Assembly: GCF_032854445.1 (NCBI RefSeq)
Contig: NC_088302.1
Span: 41,234,191 to 41,298,190, forward strand
Direction of reading: 5' to 3'
Length of the DNA stretch: 64,000 bases
Source of the DNA: Liolophura sinensis
Taxonomy: Eukaryota; Mollusca; Polyplacophora; Chitonida; Chitonidae
Shown here: piece after piece, positions 51,157 through 62,394 of the stretch
How the letters are laid out: each line of letters starts with the position of its first letter
Numbering within the stretch: position 1 is the stretch's first letter
Translations under genes and position numbers: made by a program
Notes under the pieces: generated by a model
What the model was told of the DNA's origin: nothing
Seen by the model: the letters and a program-made list of their open reading frames with translations, nothing else
Databases searched by the model: none

Positions 51157-54100
51157 TTAAATACTCCTCTCTGTTGTTCTCTTCTTATCCCAGCTGTTGA
51201 CCTCCTCAATTGTTTGAGGCAATTCTTTGTCCACGGTTTCCTCAAGCAGAAAGAGGAGGAAACCAACCCCAAGACAACAGGTGCCATAAATAGTGCCGGG
51301 AAGCCAGGGGTAATAATCAATCTACAACGTCACAAAATACACAACAGGTCATAGACAATAACACAATATACAATATCACAAAACACACAACAGGTCATAG
51401 GGCATAACATAGTATCCAGCATCACAAATACACAACAGATCAGGGCATAACATAGCATCCAGCATCACAAACACACAACAGACCAGGGCATAACATAGTA
51501 TCCAGCATCACAAACACACAACAGACCAGGGCATAACATAGTATCCAGCATCACAAACACACAACAGGTCATAGGGCATAACATAATCTACAATATCACA
51601 AAAACACACAACATGTCATAGGGCATAGCATAGTATCCAGCATCACAAACACAGAACAAGTCATAAGGCATAACATAGTATCCAGCATCACAAACACACA
51701 ACAGACCAGGGACAAGCACAATATACAACATCATAAAGCAGACAGTGTATCACAGGCATAACACAAAATACAGCATCACGAAACACACAGCAGTGCAGGC
51801 CATAACACAATATACCACTGATCAATGTTGTACAATTGATCAACAATCACAGTGTGTGCTGATCAATTGTCATAACAGTGAACTGACCGTTGTTCACACA
51901 AGGTGCAGACCAATGACGAGATCAGTTTAGCCAACAGGTGTTACAGCAGTGTACTGATCAATGATCAGTGATTCGATGATTGTGCACACGTCAACGTAAG
52001 ACTAAGTCTATAGATCAGTGATATCTCGAATCTGGTGATCATGATCTCACGAACGCGCAAATCAATGATCACCACTCACAAGAGTGTGCTGACCAATAAG
52101 ACACACGAGTGTAGAGGTCAACGTCAGCGTACCACGAGTGTACAGATCATTGATCCCAGGACTGTGAAAATAAATGGTTCTAAAACACAAGAGTACTAAG
52201 CAATAAGACACACGAGTGTAGAGGTCAACGTCAGCATACCACGAGTGTACCAACGACGATTGGTCCCACGACTGTGCAACTTAAATGTCAAAAAACATAA
52301 ATGTACTGAGCAATAATGCCTTCATCATTTATCGCACGGGTAACAGCTCGACTTGTTGATCAATAATAATCCTGCAGTCTACTGCGAATATGGATTCCAT
52401 ATTCATGGATATTTTGTGAGCTATCAAACATCTGAGGTTGAGTTCTCTGGTAAAATGTCCAAGAGTGTGTGAATAATTGTGGTAAAACCAGAAAACGAAA
52501 ACAGTTACAAGTCCTCATAAATGTACGTACCACAATAGTGGCGAACGGGGCTAGCATCCCACCAATCCGAGAAGACGATGAAGCGATGCCAAGACCAACA
52601 CTCCTAAGGAAATATAAAGCGTCAGGTTTGAATGGTCAGGTATGGACAGCCTATTACCGTATGGTACCTTCAGTTAATATTGGGAACTGGTGTTTTATTT
52701 TGTTTAGGAAGTGAGCTTTATTCGACTTGGAACGCCCCTTCTCTGTCTATAGGTGGGATAAACATTCCAATGATGGACACAATGGTTCCTGGAAACTAGC
52801 GGTACACTCATAAAATAAGATTTATTTATTTCATTAATGTTTTACGTGGTACTCAAGAATAGACAAAACAAGTGCTGCAGATTATAGTATTGAAGTTTAA
52901 TTTCTAAATACCTTGTGGGAAGCATCGGAAACGAAGGCAGGCTTCTCTGTAGCTTATATGTGAGCAGAAATATTTAATCTGTATGTAACAGGAATTTAAA
53001 GAAAACACCTGCTTCCAGGTTGTTGAGAGCAAAGTTGTTGCAAGTGTTGGCGCTTAAATGGCGCTTAAATATTCAAATTTAAGGGTTAAGTCCGACATTC
53101 GTATCCATTCGTAAGCCATTAAGGGGTGCTCCAAAAGCCATTTCCAAAAACAACCTCAAGCGTAGTTACCCAACGGAATATGTAATAAATAATTATGTAA
53201 ATAGTCAACGAAGGTGAAACATATAAGGCAGAAGACAGTCTATATTTTACGCATGTTAGCCAGTTCAAATCTCAAACTCGTAATTAGTGAATAATTTCCA
53301 GGTCGAATATTCATACAGACATTTCATTCGCGCTTTGATCGTAACTCTTCATAGACTTACCATTCTGATGTCGTAAACATAGATGTGTATACGGCCTGGT
53401 AACTATTGTAATTGTACCAGTCATGGAATATTCCACCATACCAGTTGTATAAAAATAGTCAGATGATTTGGCAATATGGTGAACCTAAGCGTCAAGTCCG
53501 ACATTCACGTACCACTCGTCGACCATGATCCAGATCGATATTCCCAAACCTATTTCCACAAACAACTTTGAGCCACGGAAATGCACGACAGTTACAAATT
53601 CAGATATACATGTACATACACTCGGAGGCATGAATTGTGATGTATCGCAGATACAGATTTCGATGTGCCGTGGGCACAGGTTGGTTACACAGGATTTTCA
53701 TGAAGACAGTCTGCGTCCAGGGCCAGTGTCAACAATCTTGTCCCATGTTACAGCTCGCCGCTTTCATCTAAGGCACAAACCGAGAAGTATCGATGGATGT
53801 ATGTATTGCTTGTCTTACCTGAGGTTGGTCGGATACAGTTCCGGTGTGTACTGGAACAGCGTTCCCCAGGACATGGAGATGCCGAACTTACCGACCACTG
53901 TCAGTCCCGTCACCCAGCCGGAGGGACCTGCCGCGAGAAACACATGACCGTTTGTAGAATACAGATTGGGATAACAGTTAAAGAGCCTCCAGTCACATTA
54001 TTAGCTATAGGTCCTCATTTCGAAACAATCCAAATTGTGATGAACTCATCAGCCAACATATCTACATGACAACTTTTATCCTGAAGGAAGATAAGGTAAA

Positions 54101-57100
54101 AACTAACGGTAGCAATATTCTGACTAAAATACCCTAGTATTAATATTACTTCAACGCTGTTTTATTTGTTTATTTATTTGATAGGTGTTTTACGCCGTAC
54201 TTAAGGACAATGTTTTTGCTGAAAATGGTCGTGTATTCTCCTCAGATGAAATTCCATACTTGCTGTTAGATAAGCTTCTAACCGAATGAACGTGTCAATA
54301 ACATCGGACAGCTCAGTCGCCTAAATTACCAAAATCGTACGTTCAAATCCACCTTTCGCTGGTTCTCACTCAGTTTTAGCCCTGGAAGGTGAGTCAGGTA
54401 CCTCGTTAAGGGCGATGGTTTACCCTTTGTACTTCATTTTCCTCCTCCCATAAACTCGACGTCACAAAAGTGAAAATTTCCTGAGTGCTTGTATGCGGTG
54501 TTAAACCACAGGCAAAAAATGTTTAAAGACCGTACTTTTCTTGATCCATTTCACCGATCTAAATCTTACCCAAGTATGTGTTGACAAGAGCTGCAGACAA
54601 TAAGGTGGAACCTGCGATGAAGTGACTAACGATACACGTCGTCCTTCGGCCGATTCTGTCAAGATACATCAGACATAAAAAAAGGGGAGGTCTGTTGCAC
54701 TACCTACTGAAATGCATTACCCGAGTTGACATTTATTAAAAAAAGAGGTGTCCAAATATTAACTGTAGATCTGTCTGCGATGGTAAGAAGCATAGATTCC
54801 ATTCGTTTAAGATACCGAAGGGGTTTAGATTAATTTTATTAAGTTATTTATTTGATTGGTGTTTTACACCGTACTCAGGAATATTTCACTTATACGTCGG
54901 CGGCCAGAATTATGGTGGGTGGAACCGAGCAGAGCCCGGGGGAAACCCACAACCATCCGCATGTTGTTGACACACCTTCTCAGTAGGCCGGGAGAGGAAG
55001 CCAGCATTAGCGAGAGTCATTATGCTGCGCTAGCGCGCTAACCAACTTAGCCACGGAGGCCCCGTTCAGATTAATAGCTTAGCGTAAAAGGCCACGCTCA
55101 AACGTCACTGACAGGTGTTGTAGACCAGCCACGTGCACTTATGTCTGGACATTTACAGCGGATGAGAGTTTAACAACAATTATACCAACAGACAAACTCG
55201 ATCAAGTTGGTATAGTAGTGTAACAGTGTGATAATCCTTGGTATCGAGATAAACGACAAGGAACATGACCAGCTTCTGGAGAGGTTGAATGATAAAGCCA
55301 GCGAATGGGAGAGTTTAAGTTTGAGCATCACCTCAATGGAGAGGTATGTGCTGTAAGATTACTCTCGGGGAGAGTTTGAGAGATAAAACCCGTTTCACGG
55401 AGAGTGTCACAGAGAGTTTGGATTTTCATATCAGCTTCTAGGAATTGAGAGTTATAACACGAGCTTTTGAGGGAGTGCCTTATAACACGAGCTTGTGGAG
55501 AAGTGAGATATAACACGAGCTTGTAAGGGAGTGAGTTATAACACGAGCTTGTGGGGAAGTGAGTTATAACACGAACCTGTGGGAAAGTGAGTTATAACAC
55601 ACGAGCTTGTGGGAAAGTGAGTTGTAACACACGAGCTTGTGCGGAAGTGAGATAACACAAGTTTGTGGGGGAGTGAGTTATAACACGAGCTTGTGGGAAA
55701 GTGACTTATAACACAAGCTTGTGGGGGAGTGAGTTATAACACGAGCTTGTGGGGAAGTCAGTCGTAACACACGAGCTGGTAGGAAAGTGAGATAGCACGA
55801 GCTTGTGGGGGAGTGAGTTATAACATTAGCTTGTCAGGGAGTGAGTCATAACACAACCTTGTGAGGAAGTGAATTGCAACAAGAGCTTCTTCAAGAGTGG
55901 GTTATAACACGACCTTGTCAGGGAGTGAGTTATAACACGAGCTTGTGGGGGAGTGAGTTATAACACGAGCTTGTGGGGGAGTGAGTTATAACACGAGCTT
56001 GTGAGGGAGTGGGTTATAATACGAGCTTCTTTGGGCGTGGATTATAACACTAGCTTGTGGGAAAGTGACTTATAACAGAGCTTGTGAAGGAGGGAGTCAT
56101 AACACGAGCTTGTGAGGAAGTGAGTTACAACAAGAGCTTTTGGAGAGTGGGTTGTAAAACGACCTTGTCAGGGAGTGAGTTATAACACGAGCTTGTGGGG
56201 GAGTAATGCACCAGCTTGTGGGTAAGTGAGATAACAGGAGCTTGTGGGTGAGTGAGTTATAACAAGAGCTTGTGGGGGAGTGGGCTATAACACAAGCTTA
56301 TGGGAGAGTTTGGTTTATAACAAGAGCTTTTGAGGGAGTAAGCTATGACATGAGCTTCTGCGAGAGTTGGTTATAACACGAGCTTCTCCTGGTGTGAGTT
56401 ATAAAATGAGCTTCTGAAGGAGTGGGTGAAAACACGAGCTTCTGGGAGAGTGCTTTGGGAGCTTGTTGGGAGGGGGAGGGGTAAATTATAACAAGAGCTT
56501 GTGGGGAAGTGAGTTATGACACGAGCTTCTTTGGGTGTGGATTACAACACGAGCTTCTGGGGAATGAGTTATAACACGAGGTTATTTGGGCGTGGATTAA
56601 AACTCGAGCTTCTGGGAGAGATTGGGTTATAACAAGAGCCTCTGGGAGAGTTTGGGTTATAACAAGAGCCTCTGGGAGAATTTGGGTTATAACAAGACCC
56701 TAAGGGAGAGTTTGGGTTATAACATGAGCTTCTGGGAGAATTTGGGTTATAACGAGAGCCTCTGGGAGAGTCTGGGTTATAACAAGAGCTTCTGGGAGAG
56801 TTTGGGTTGTAACAAGAGCCTCTGAGAGAGTTTAGGTTATAACAAGAGCCTCTGGGAGAGTTTAGGTTATAACAAGAGCCTCTGTGAGAGTTTGGGTTAT
56901 AAGATAAGCCTCTGGGAGAGTTTGGGTTATAACACCAGCTTCTGGGATAGGGGTTTATAACACGAGCTTCCGGAAGAGTGGGTTGTATCACCAGTTTCGT
57001 TGCCCACCTTTGCATCATGATATAAGAGGCAACGCCAGCTGGTAGACTGACTACGGAGATGAGGAAGTAGTTCAGGAATCGTTCTCCAGACATCTTAGCT

Positions 57101-60100
57101 GCTGTCAAGGAGAGGCCGAATGCTGTCCCTGCATTGACGATCCTGAAAACAGTAATGTATTATAATATAGTGGATGAAAGAGACTCATTGCTGGTTAGAA
57201 AACATTTGTTAAATAGAGAATATTCTCTGTTAAAACAGGATTACGTCTTTGAAAAACAATCTCACAAACAGTTGTATAAACGGTCGCTGAAAACATTAAC
57301 ATCTTACCAAGCAAAACACATTAAAAAAGCTGTTTTTCGAAGTTTCCTGTGCCGGAAGATATCGAGTAAGTTGGATTTTTGGTTCCTGTTGTCAGTGTGT
57401 TTGTTTTCGTTAATTTGGGAAGAATGCAGTGTTATGGACTCTGACAGGCACTCCTCTGCCACATCTTTGATGTCATCGGGGTGAATTCCATTCATCTTGG
57501 CCGCCTTATCTATAACACGCCTGGCTTCTTCAGTTCGTCCGTTCGCCAGCAGCCATCTCAAAGATTCGTCCATGAATCTATTTAAATGAAACTTCTGTAG
57601 ATGAATAAATTTTATTAGAATATAATTAAAACTTACAGCATAGAGAGCGAAACCTGAGCAGCGACGACAGTGTGATAGCTGGCAGATGCTCACACGTAAC
57701 CAATGAAATACAGCCTCTTATCAACCTACCTCGGTTAGGGGTTTACTCAAACTGTCCATTTGAATGCTTAAAGGGAAGCAATATAAAAGCCCCCTAGAGC
57801 CATGGTTTAAGCAGGATTAGGTGCAAAGATCCAGTGATGGTTACTGCAACACCGACAATGAATTACTCAAAATGTTGCGTTGTCATCACAGTTAACATAA
57901 AAATAACATTGAAACAATGCAACCTCCGTGACCGAGGGGATTAGCACTCCAGCAATTAATAGAACAGCAAAGATGATACGTTTACCTTGAGACTAGTACA
58001 TTAGATGTTTCTTAACAGGGTAAACCACCATGAAAAAGCGTTCATTTGCATATACCACAGCCATTCATACGGGCATGGTATTAGACATACTGGGGCCTCC
58101 GAAGGTGGTTAGCTTGCCAGCACGGCGCAATGACCCAGGGGCTTCCCACAAATGCGGTCCCTGTGAGTTCAAGTCCAGCTCATGCTGGCTTCCTTTTCGA
58201 CCGTACATTGGAAGGTCTTCCAGCAACCTGCGGATGGTCGTGGGTTTCCCCCAAGCTCCCCCCGGTTTCAACCCACCATAATGATGTCCACCTTTGTGTA
58301 AGTGAAATATTCTGGAGTACGACGTAAAACACTTATTAAATTAATAAAATAAACAAATAAAACAATGCAAAGGACCAGGCAAAGACTGTGTTTAGATTTA
58401 ACCAAGTTTATGCCTGGGATAGGGAGTACTGCGTCGCTTGTCGCTTTAGGCCCCCTCGGTAGCAAGTTTTGGGACCAGAATTTGTTAGAGCAGGTCAAAT
58501 CAGGGAAGCCTTACTCACAACATGTTTGGTATTAGAGTGACAACAGTGGCCACCACAGTGGTGAGCTGGAAGTATCTCCAGTTATAATCCTGAAAGCCAT
58601 AAGCCAGTGCGATCAGCAGGCACATGAAAGCAGTCCAAAGGAAACCGCCGAGCAGGTGAATCATCGCTCTCCACGACCTGGGCAGTGCTTCCAGCGGCAT
58701 GACGTGTATCGCCATCACGTGACCCTATAGAGAGATTAACAATGGTTTCAATGACACCAGTGCCGGTGTATTGTCAACCCCTTTTTGCACCTTAGGAGTA
58801 ATTGTTATACATGTTGCTGTGGTAGAAGATATGGTCTATATAATCAATTGATTACCTTATTCAGTCGATATGTGTTCAACGCGGTACTCAAGAATAGGCC
58901 TACTTCACAACATGCTGGCGGTAAGGATCTTTTGTGGAGAAAAGCGAACATATCTCGGAAGAATTTTATAAATTCATTTTTCATTGCAATTCGTGATTAT
59001 AGTATCAGTCTACAGTCTTTAAGTTTATTTAAGTCTACACACCTGTCGAACTAATTAAAATTCTTAAGCCGATCTACCTGTTGAACTGCACCTAAACGAA
59101 GCGGATGAGAGTAAAGACAAGAATGCTAGGAGTAAAGGCTGTACCGACAGGTGTTTGGTAACTATGTATTTAAGTCTACACACCTATCGAACTAATTGAA
59201 ATTCTTAAGGCGATCTACCTGTTGAACTGCACCTAAGACGAAGCGGATGAGTGTAAAGACAAGAATGCTAGGAGCAAAGGTTGTACCGACAATGGCGAAC
59301 AGCATAATCCACTGGCTGATCAAGCACAACTTCTTCCGTCCAAATCGATCCGCCAGAGAGGTAAAAAAAGTAGCCCCAAATCCCTGACCAATCACAAGTA
59401 CCGTTTGAGTCAGCTGCGCTTGGTAACTCTTGTCACACACCAAGTCCCACTGAAACAGGTGATATGTACACATCAAGTTCCACTGAAGCAAACGATAGAT
59501 AAATCTGACCCTTAGCTATACACCAGTTCTCACTGAAAGAGATGAGATATAACATTAACCATGTCACACATCAAGCCCCAATGAAACAGACGATATGTAG
59601 CAGAAAATCTCAGTCATACATCAAGTGTAGATTGACAGATGCATTATTTATGGATAACAATTCCTGGATTTATTGTGTTGGTAACGTTTCGATGTAGGTT
59701 TTTACATCGTTATCAAACCATATGAACATACAGAGATACAAGACAACATATATACAGTAAGAGAGTGAGTGGTGTCAACAACAGGCAACAATGTAACATA
59801 GATAGTAACTTCAAGGTAATGGCTTCAGGGTTTAAGGCGGTCACTGTCTAATCTGATGAGGTCATTGTAGGCACAATAAATCCAACACAATAAATACAGG
59901 AATTGTTATCCATAAGTAATGCCTCTGTCAATCTATACCATCCCAATTCCTAAATGCCTCTGAAAGAAGCCATACATCAAGTCTTCGAGAAGAAAATGAT
60001 ATGTATATTCTGTGAATCTATAGATCATTACCAAAATATAGCAGATTAGTCCTTAGCGCAAGATCAACCTTTGCACAAAAGTTTATTCAAATCCTTACTT

Positions 60101-60437
60101 TATTTTTTCGGTGGAGTAACCGGGCTACAGACAAGCAGTCAAGCACACAGACAAGCAAATAATGCCGGCAATTCACACAGTACGTTACCTCGGTGACGAG
60201 TGTCGTGTATTTGGGTTGAGCATAATCATAACCCGAGTCACAACGTCCGGTCTCCGCCACAGTACCATTGATGAGGTCTGTAAGTCCCACACACGTCTTG
60301 TGATAGGCAGTGTCCACACTGGTGTTGGGCGTCGGGTTTATGTGAGACTGGGATGTCATATTCGCGACGGACTGACACCGTAACGGAGGCTGGTAACCTG
60401 ATCAATGCGAGATTGCATAATTTATGTGACCCGTGCA

Positions 60438-60472
<35 letters not shown>

Positions 60473-61354
60473 ATTGGTGTTTTACGCCGTACTCAAGAAT
60501 ATTTCACTTATACGACGGCGGCCAGCATTATGGTGGGTGGAAACCGGGCACAGCCCGGGGGAAACCCACGACCATCCGCAGGTTGCTGGCAGACCTTCCC
60601 ACTTACGGTCGGAGAGGAAGCCAGCATGAGCTGGACTTGAACTCACAGCGACCGCATTGGTGAGAGGCTCCTGGGTCATTACGCTGCGCTAGCGCGCTAA
60701 CCGACTGAGCCACGGAGGCCCCGACCCGTGCACCTTACTCACTAGTGAAATGAAATGAAATCAAATCAACATTGTGCGGGTGCCCTACTGTGGGTGGGGG
60801 TTGGGGTGTGGTATTTTGGGGGTGGGGCTTTTACTAAGACGTTTGACCAGTGGAAGAGGTCAAAATCTCAGAAAAACACACTGTCTTTTGCTGTCACGCT
60901 GCAGTGCGTGTGTACTACTTAGGTGTTTAATGTGCATACATGAAGCGATAACCTTTATTTTAACGTAATAAAGGAAAAAAACGAAGAGTTTTGGGCCACT
61001 TGGTTACAGACGGGAAGAAGTTTTACGAACTCCCCGTTACATGCGACTATACCAGATTGGGCGGGATATAAAGTCTTGGTCTGGGGATCTGCCTTAACTT
61101 TTCCACTCACATTCTCTATGTATAAGTACGACGTTAAACCCCAAGCACGCGCTCTCTCATTCTCTGTGTACGGCAGAGACTCTTGTTACCAGTATCTTGT
61201 ACCCAGTGAATGGTGCGCGGGGAGTGTGAATACAGCGGTCTGCTCCGTGGAACTTCGTGCTAGTGTGCTGCGACTGGGAAGTGGGGCATTGTGTTTGGTG
61301 TCTTAATGCTTTTGTGAAGCACCAATAAAATAAATAAATAAATAAATAAATAGA

Positions 61355-61405
<51 letters not shown>

Positions 61406-62394
61406 AATTCTATCGACACATCATTGGCCCCGTTCATAAAACACATCGTGATAGATGAGTGTTGAAAATAAGGTGGCAAGTGTTGCTAATTGCTATGCAT
61501 GCTTTCAAACAAATTAGTAGTATCAGTAATTGGTATAAGTCGATACATTTTATGACCATATATGGTTACCCTTTGATTTAATTTTGTCGTGCGATATTCT
61601 TATAATTACGAATTCTTTACAATACAAGGCCGATGAAAAAGGAAGTATGTATTTGATTTAGGAGACTTGTATTTCGTTTTTAAATGTTATATTTTTTACA
61701 TTTGCAACCAACGAGTAAACGGTGCATTGTGAGAGTCTCTGAGCTGCCTCATTTGCATGTTATCTGCATGTTATCTACAATTTACACTAGTGCTGGATTT
61801 CCCCCTGCTATTTAGGTAACTGACATTTTTCGAAAAAAATAAGCTTAGAGCGTTTAGTTAGGAGCCCAGTGCAACTCATTTTTGTATTTAGCTGAACCAA
61901 CTCAAAAATTGTGTACCTCTTTAGGCAATATATCCTTTTCATACAGTAAATAATTTCCCGTAATTTTTCTGGAAATATCATTTGTCGACCTCTTCATTAT
62001 TCCGGAAGTTACAAACAGATATTTGTTTCTTATCAGCCTTTGATAACTCACGTACCCGAGAAAAAGTCTTCTATCGTCAAATGTTTTACTCTTAAGAAAA
62101 CAGTATACTGTTTTCCCTTCTCTACCACAGCCAAAATGTTTCAGCATGATTAACATTAAATATATATAACATTTCAGATGTAAGAAAAATATTCTCTGGT
62201 GTTTACAGTTCTTATGTGTTAAGAACAAATGCCCTACAGTGTTGCTTACCAAGATATATATAGATGGAAAGTTGAAAACACGCCGGGAAAGACAAGGATT
62301 TTATCAGCGCCATCTGTGCGATCTGGTAACTACCCCATACTCCTAGAGCCTTGAACAACTGGTCAATCTTCTTACCCGAGGTCTCTACCGACAT
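51157..62394 (-). CDS. SLC22-like (organic cation/anion) transporter gene C, ten exons, complete
   Basis: Exons (minus): 62394-62250, 60397-60189, 59449-59219, 58724-58519, 57577-57308, 57142-57008, 54655-54570, 53927-53819, 52603-52531, 51321-51157. All junctions are GT-AG and in phase; 1629 nt, 542 aa, the usual length for SLC22. The start is MSVETSGKKIDQLFKALGVW; an ATG 45 nt upstream in frame (MLFVCFL) is possible. Landmarks: TM1; Cys- and Asn-glycosylation-rich loop; TEWDLVCDKSYQ; DRFGRKK between TM2 and TM3; DESLRWLLANGRTEEAR in the cytosolic loop; IGRRTT; ELYPT; last exon FLLFLLEETVDKELPQTIEE. It has a single exon 8, unlike gene B. Substrate not predictable from this evidence. Confidence 0.92.
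51322..51800. repeat. Minisatellite in intron 9 of gene C, abutting exon 10
   Basis: About ten diverged units of 40-47 bp (ACAACAGGTCATAGGGCATA ACATAGTATCCAGCATCACAAACAC). Homologous in place and sequence to the array of gene B at 31412-32870, so it predates the split of B and C. Confidence 0.85.
52090..52315. repeat. Tandem repeat of about 107 bp, two copies
   Basis: CAATAAGACACACGAGTGTA, GAGGTCAACGTCAGC and CCACGAGTGTAC words recur twice. Intron 9 of gene C. Confidence 0.75.
52820..52862 (-). mobile_element. SINE family 1 tail fragment
   Basis: Short piece (TTATTTATTTCATTAATGTT TTACGTGGTACTCAAGAATA) of the SINE 3' end. Confidence 0.6.
53085..53400. repeat. 390-bp dispersed repeat, diverged copy 3
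   Basis: Retains AAGTCCGACATTCGTA and CATAGACTTACCATTCTGAT segments in the same order as 36205-36600, with considerable divergence. Intron 8 of gene C. Confidence 0.5.
54840..55066 (-). mobile_element. SINE family 1, near full-length copy in intron 6 of gene C
   Basis: Minus orientation from TTATTTATTTGATTGGTGTT to the tRNA-like head GCTAGCGCGCTAACCAACTT AGCCACGGAGGCCCCG. Confidence 0.88.
55380..57007. repeat. 28-30-bp minisatellite filling the start of intron 6 of gene C
   Basis: About 50 or more units: GAGTTATAACACGAGCTTGT GGGGGAGT (28 bp) over most of the array, and a 30-bp variant GGGTTATAACAAGAGCCTCT GGGAGAGTTT near 56620-56930. It runs right up to the exon 6 donor at 57007. The 30-bp variant yields an open frame with a ten-residue NPNSPRGSCY repeat that is not a real gene. 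Confidence 0.93.
57578..58518 (-). other. Intron 4 of gene C
   Basis: Non-coding; contains one SINE family 1 copy. Confidence 0.6.
58092..58362 (+). mobile_element. SINE family 1, near full-length copy in intron 4 of gene C
   Basis: Plus orientation, GGGGCCTCCGAAGGTGGTTA head with a degenerate A box, B-box-like GAGTTCAAGTCCAGC, and a tail with ATAAAATAAACAAATAAAAC. Confidence 0.85.
59065..59150 (-). pseudogene. Partial duplicate of exon 3 of gene C, decayed
   Basis: Repeats the last 75 or so nucleotides of exon 3 plus its donor and about 60 nt of the following intron (compare 59205-59292). One base is missing (CACCTAAACG against CACCTAAGACG), so the frame is broken. It lies in intron 3 about 140 bp after the real exon end. 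Confidence 0.88.
59450..59640. repeat. Intron 2 repeat of gene C with copies of the exon 3 acceptor
   Basis: ACATCAAGTTCCACTGAAGC, CACCAGTTCTCACTGAAAGA and ACATCAAGCCCCAATGAAAC recur after the exon 3 acceptor. They resemble repeats in the same intron of genes A and B. Confidence 0.6.
60442..60722 (-). mobile_element. SINE family 1, full-length young copy with target duplication
   Basis: T run of about 30 (A tail), then GATTGGTGTTTTACGCCGTA, the body, and head GCTAGCGCGCTAACCGACTG AGCCACGGAGGCCCC. Flanked by GACCCGTGCACCTT at 60428-60441 and 60723-60736, a perfect 14-bp target duplication, so insertion is recent. Confidence 0.95.
61312..61407 (+). repeat. (AAAT)n microsatellite with SINE-like start
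   Basis: GTGAAGCACCAATAAAATAA followed by about 20 AAAT units; probably an expanded SINE tail. Confidence 0.85.

Larger units (their letters stand above)
60398..62249 (-). other. Intron 1 of gene C
   Basis: Holds one young SINE, a SINE tail with an AAAT microsatellite, and otherwise featureless AT-rich sequence. Confidence 0.6.

Noticed and set aside
55380-57007. CRISPR-like appearance of regular short repeats
   Set aside because: Head-to-tail minisatellite without unique spacers, in an animal intron.
56569-57108. 179-codon ORF with NPNSPRGSCY repeats
   Set aside because: Runs from exon 6 of gene C into the intronic minisatellite; the exon ends at the GT donor at 57007.
60353-60663. ORFs with poly-Phe near 60.4-60.6 kb
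   Set aside because: Translation of the T run and body of a SINE.
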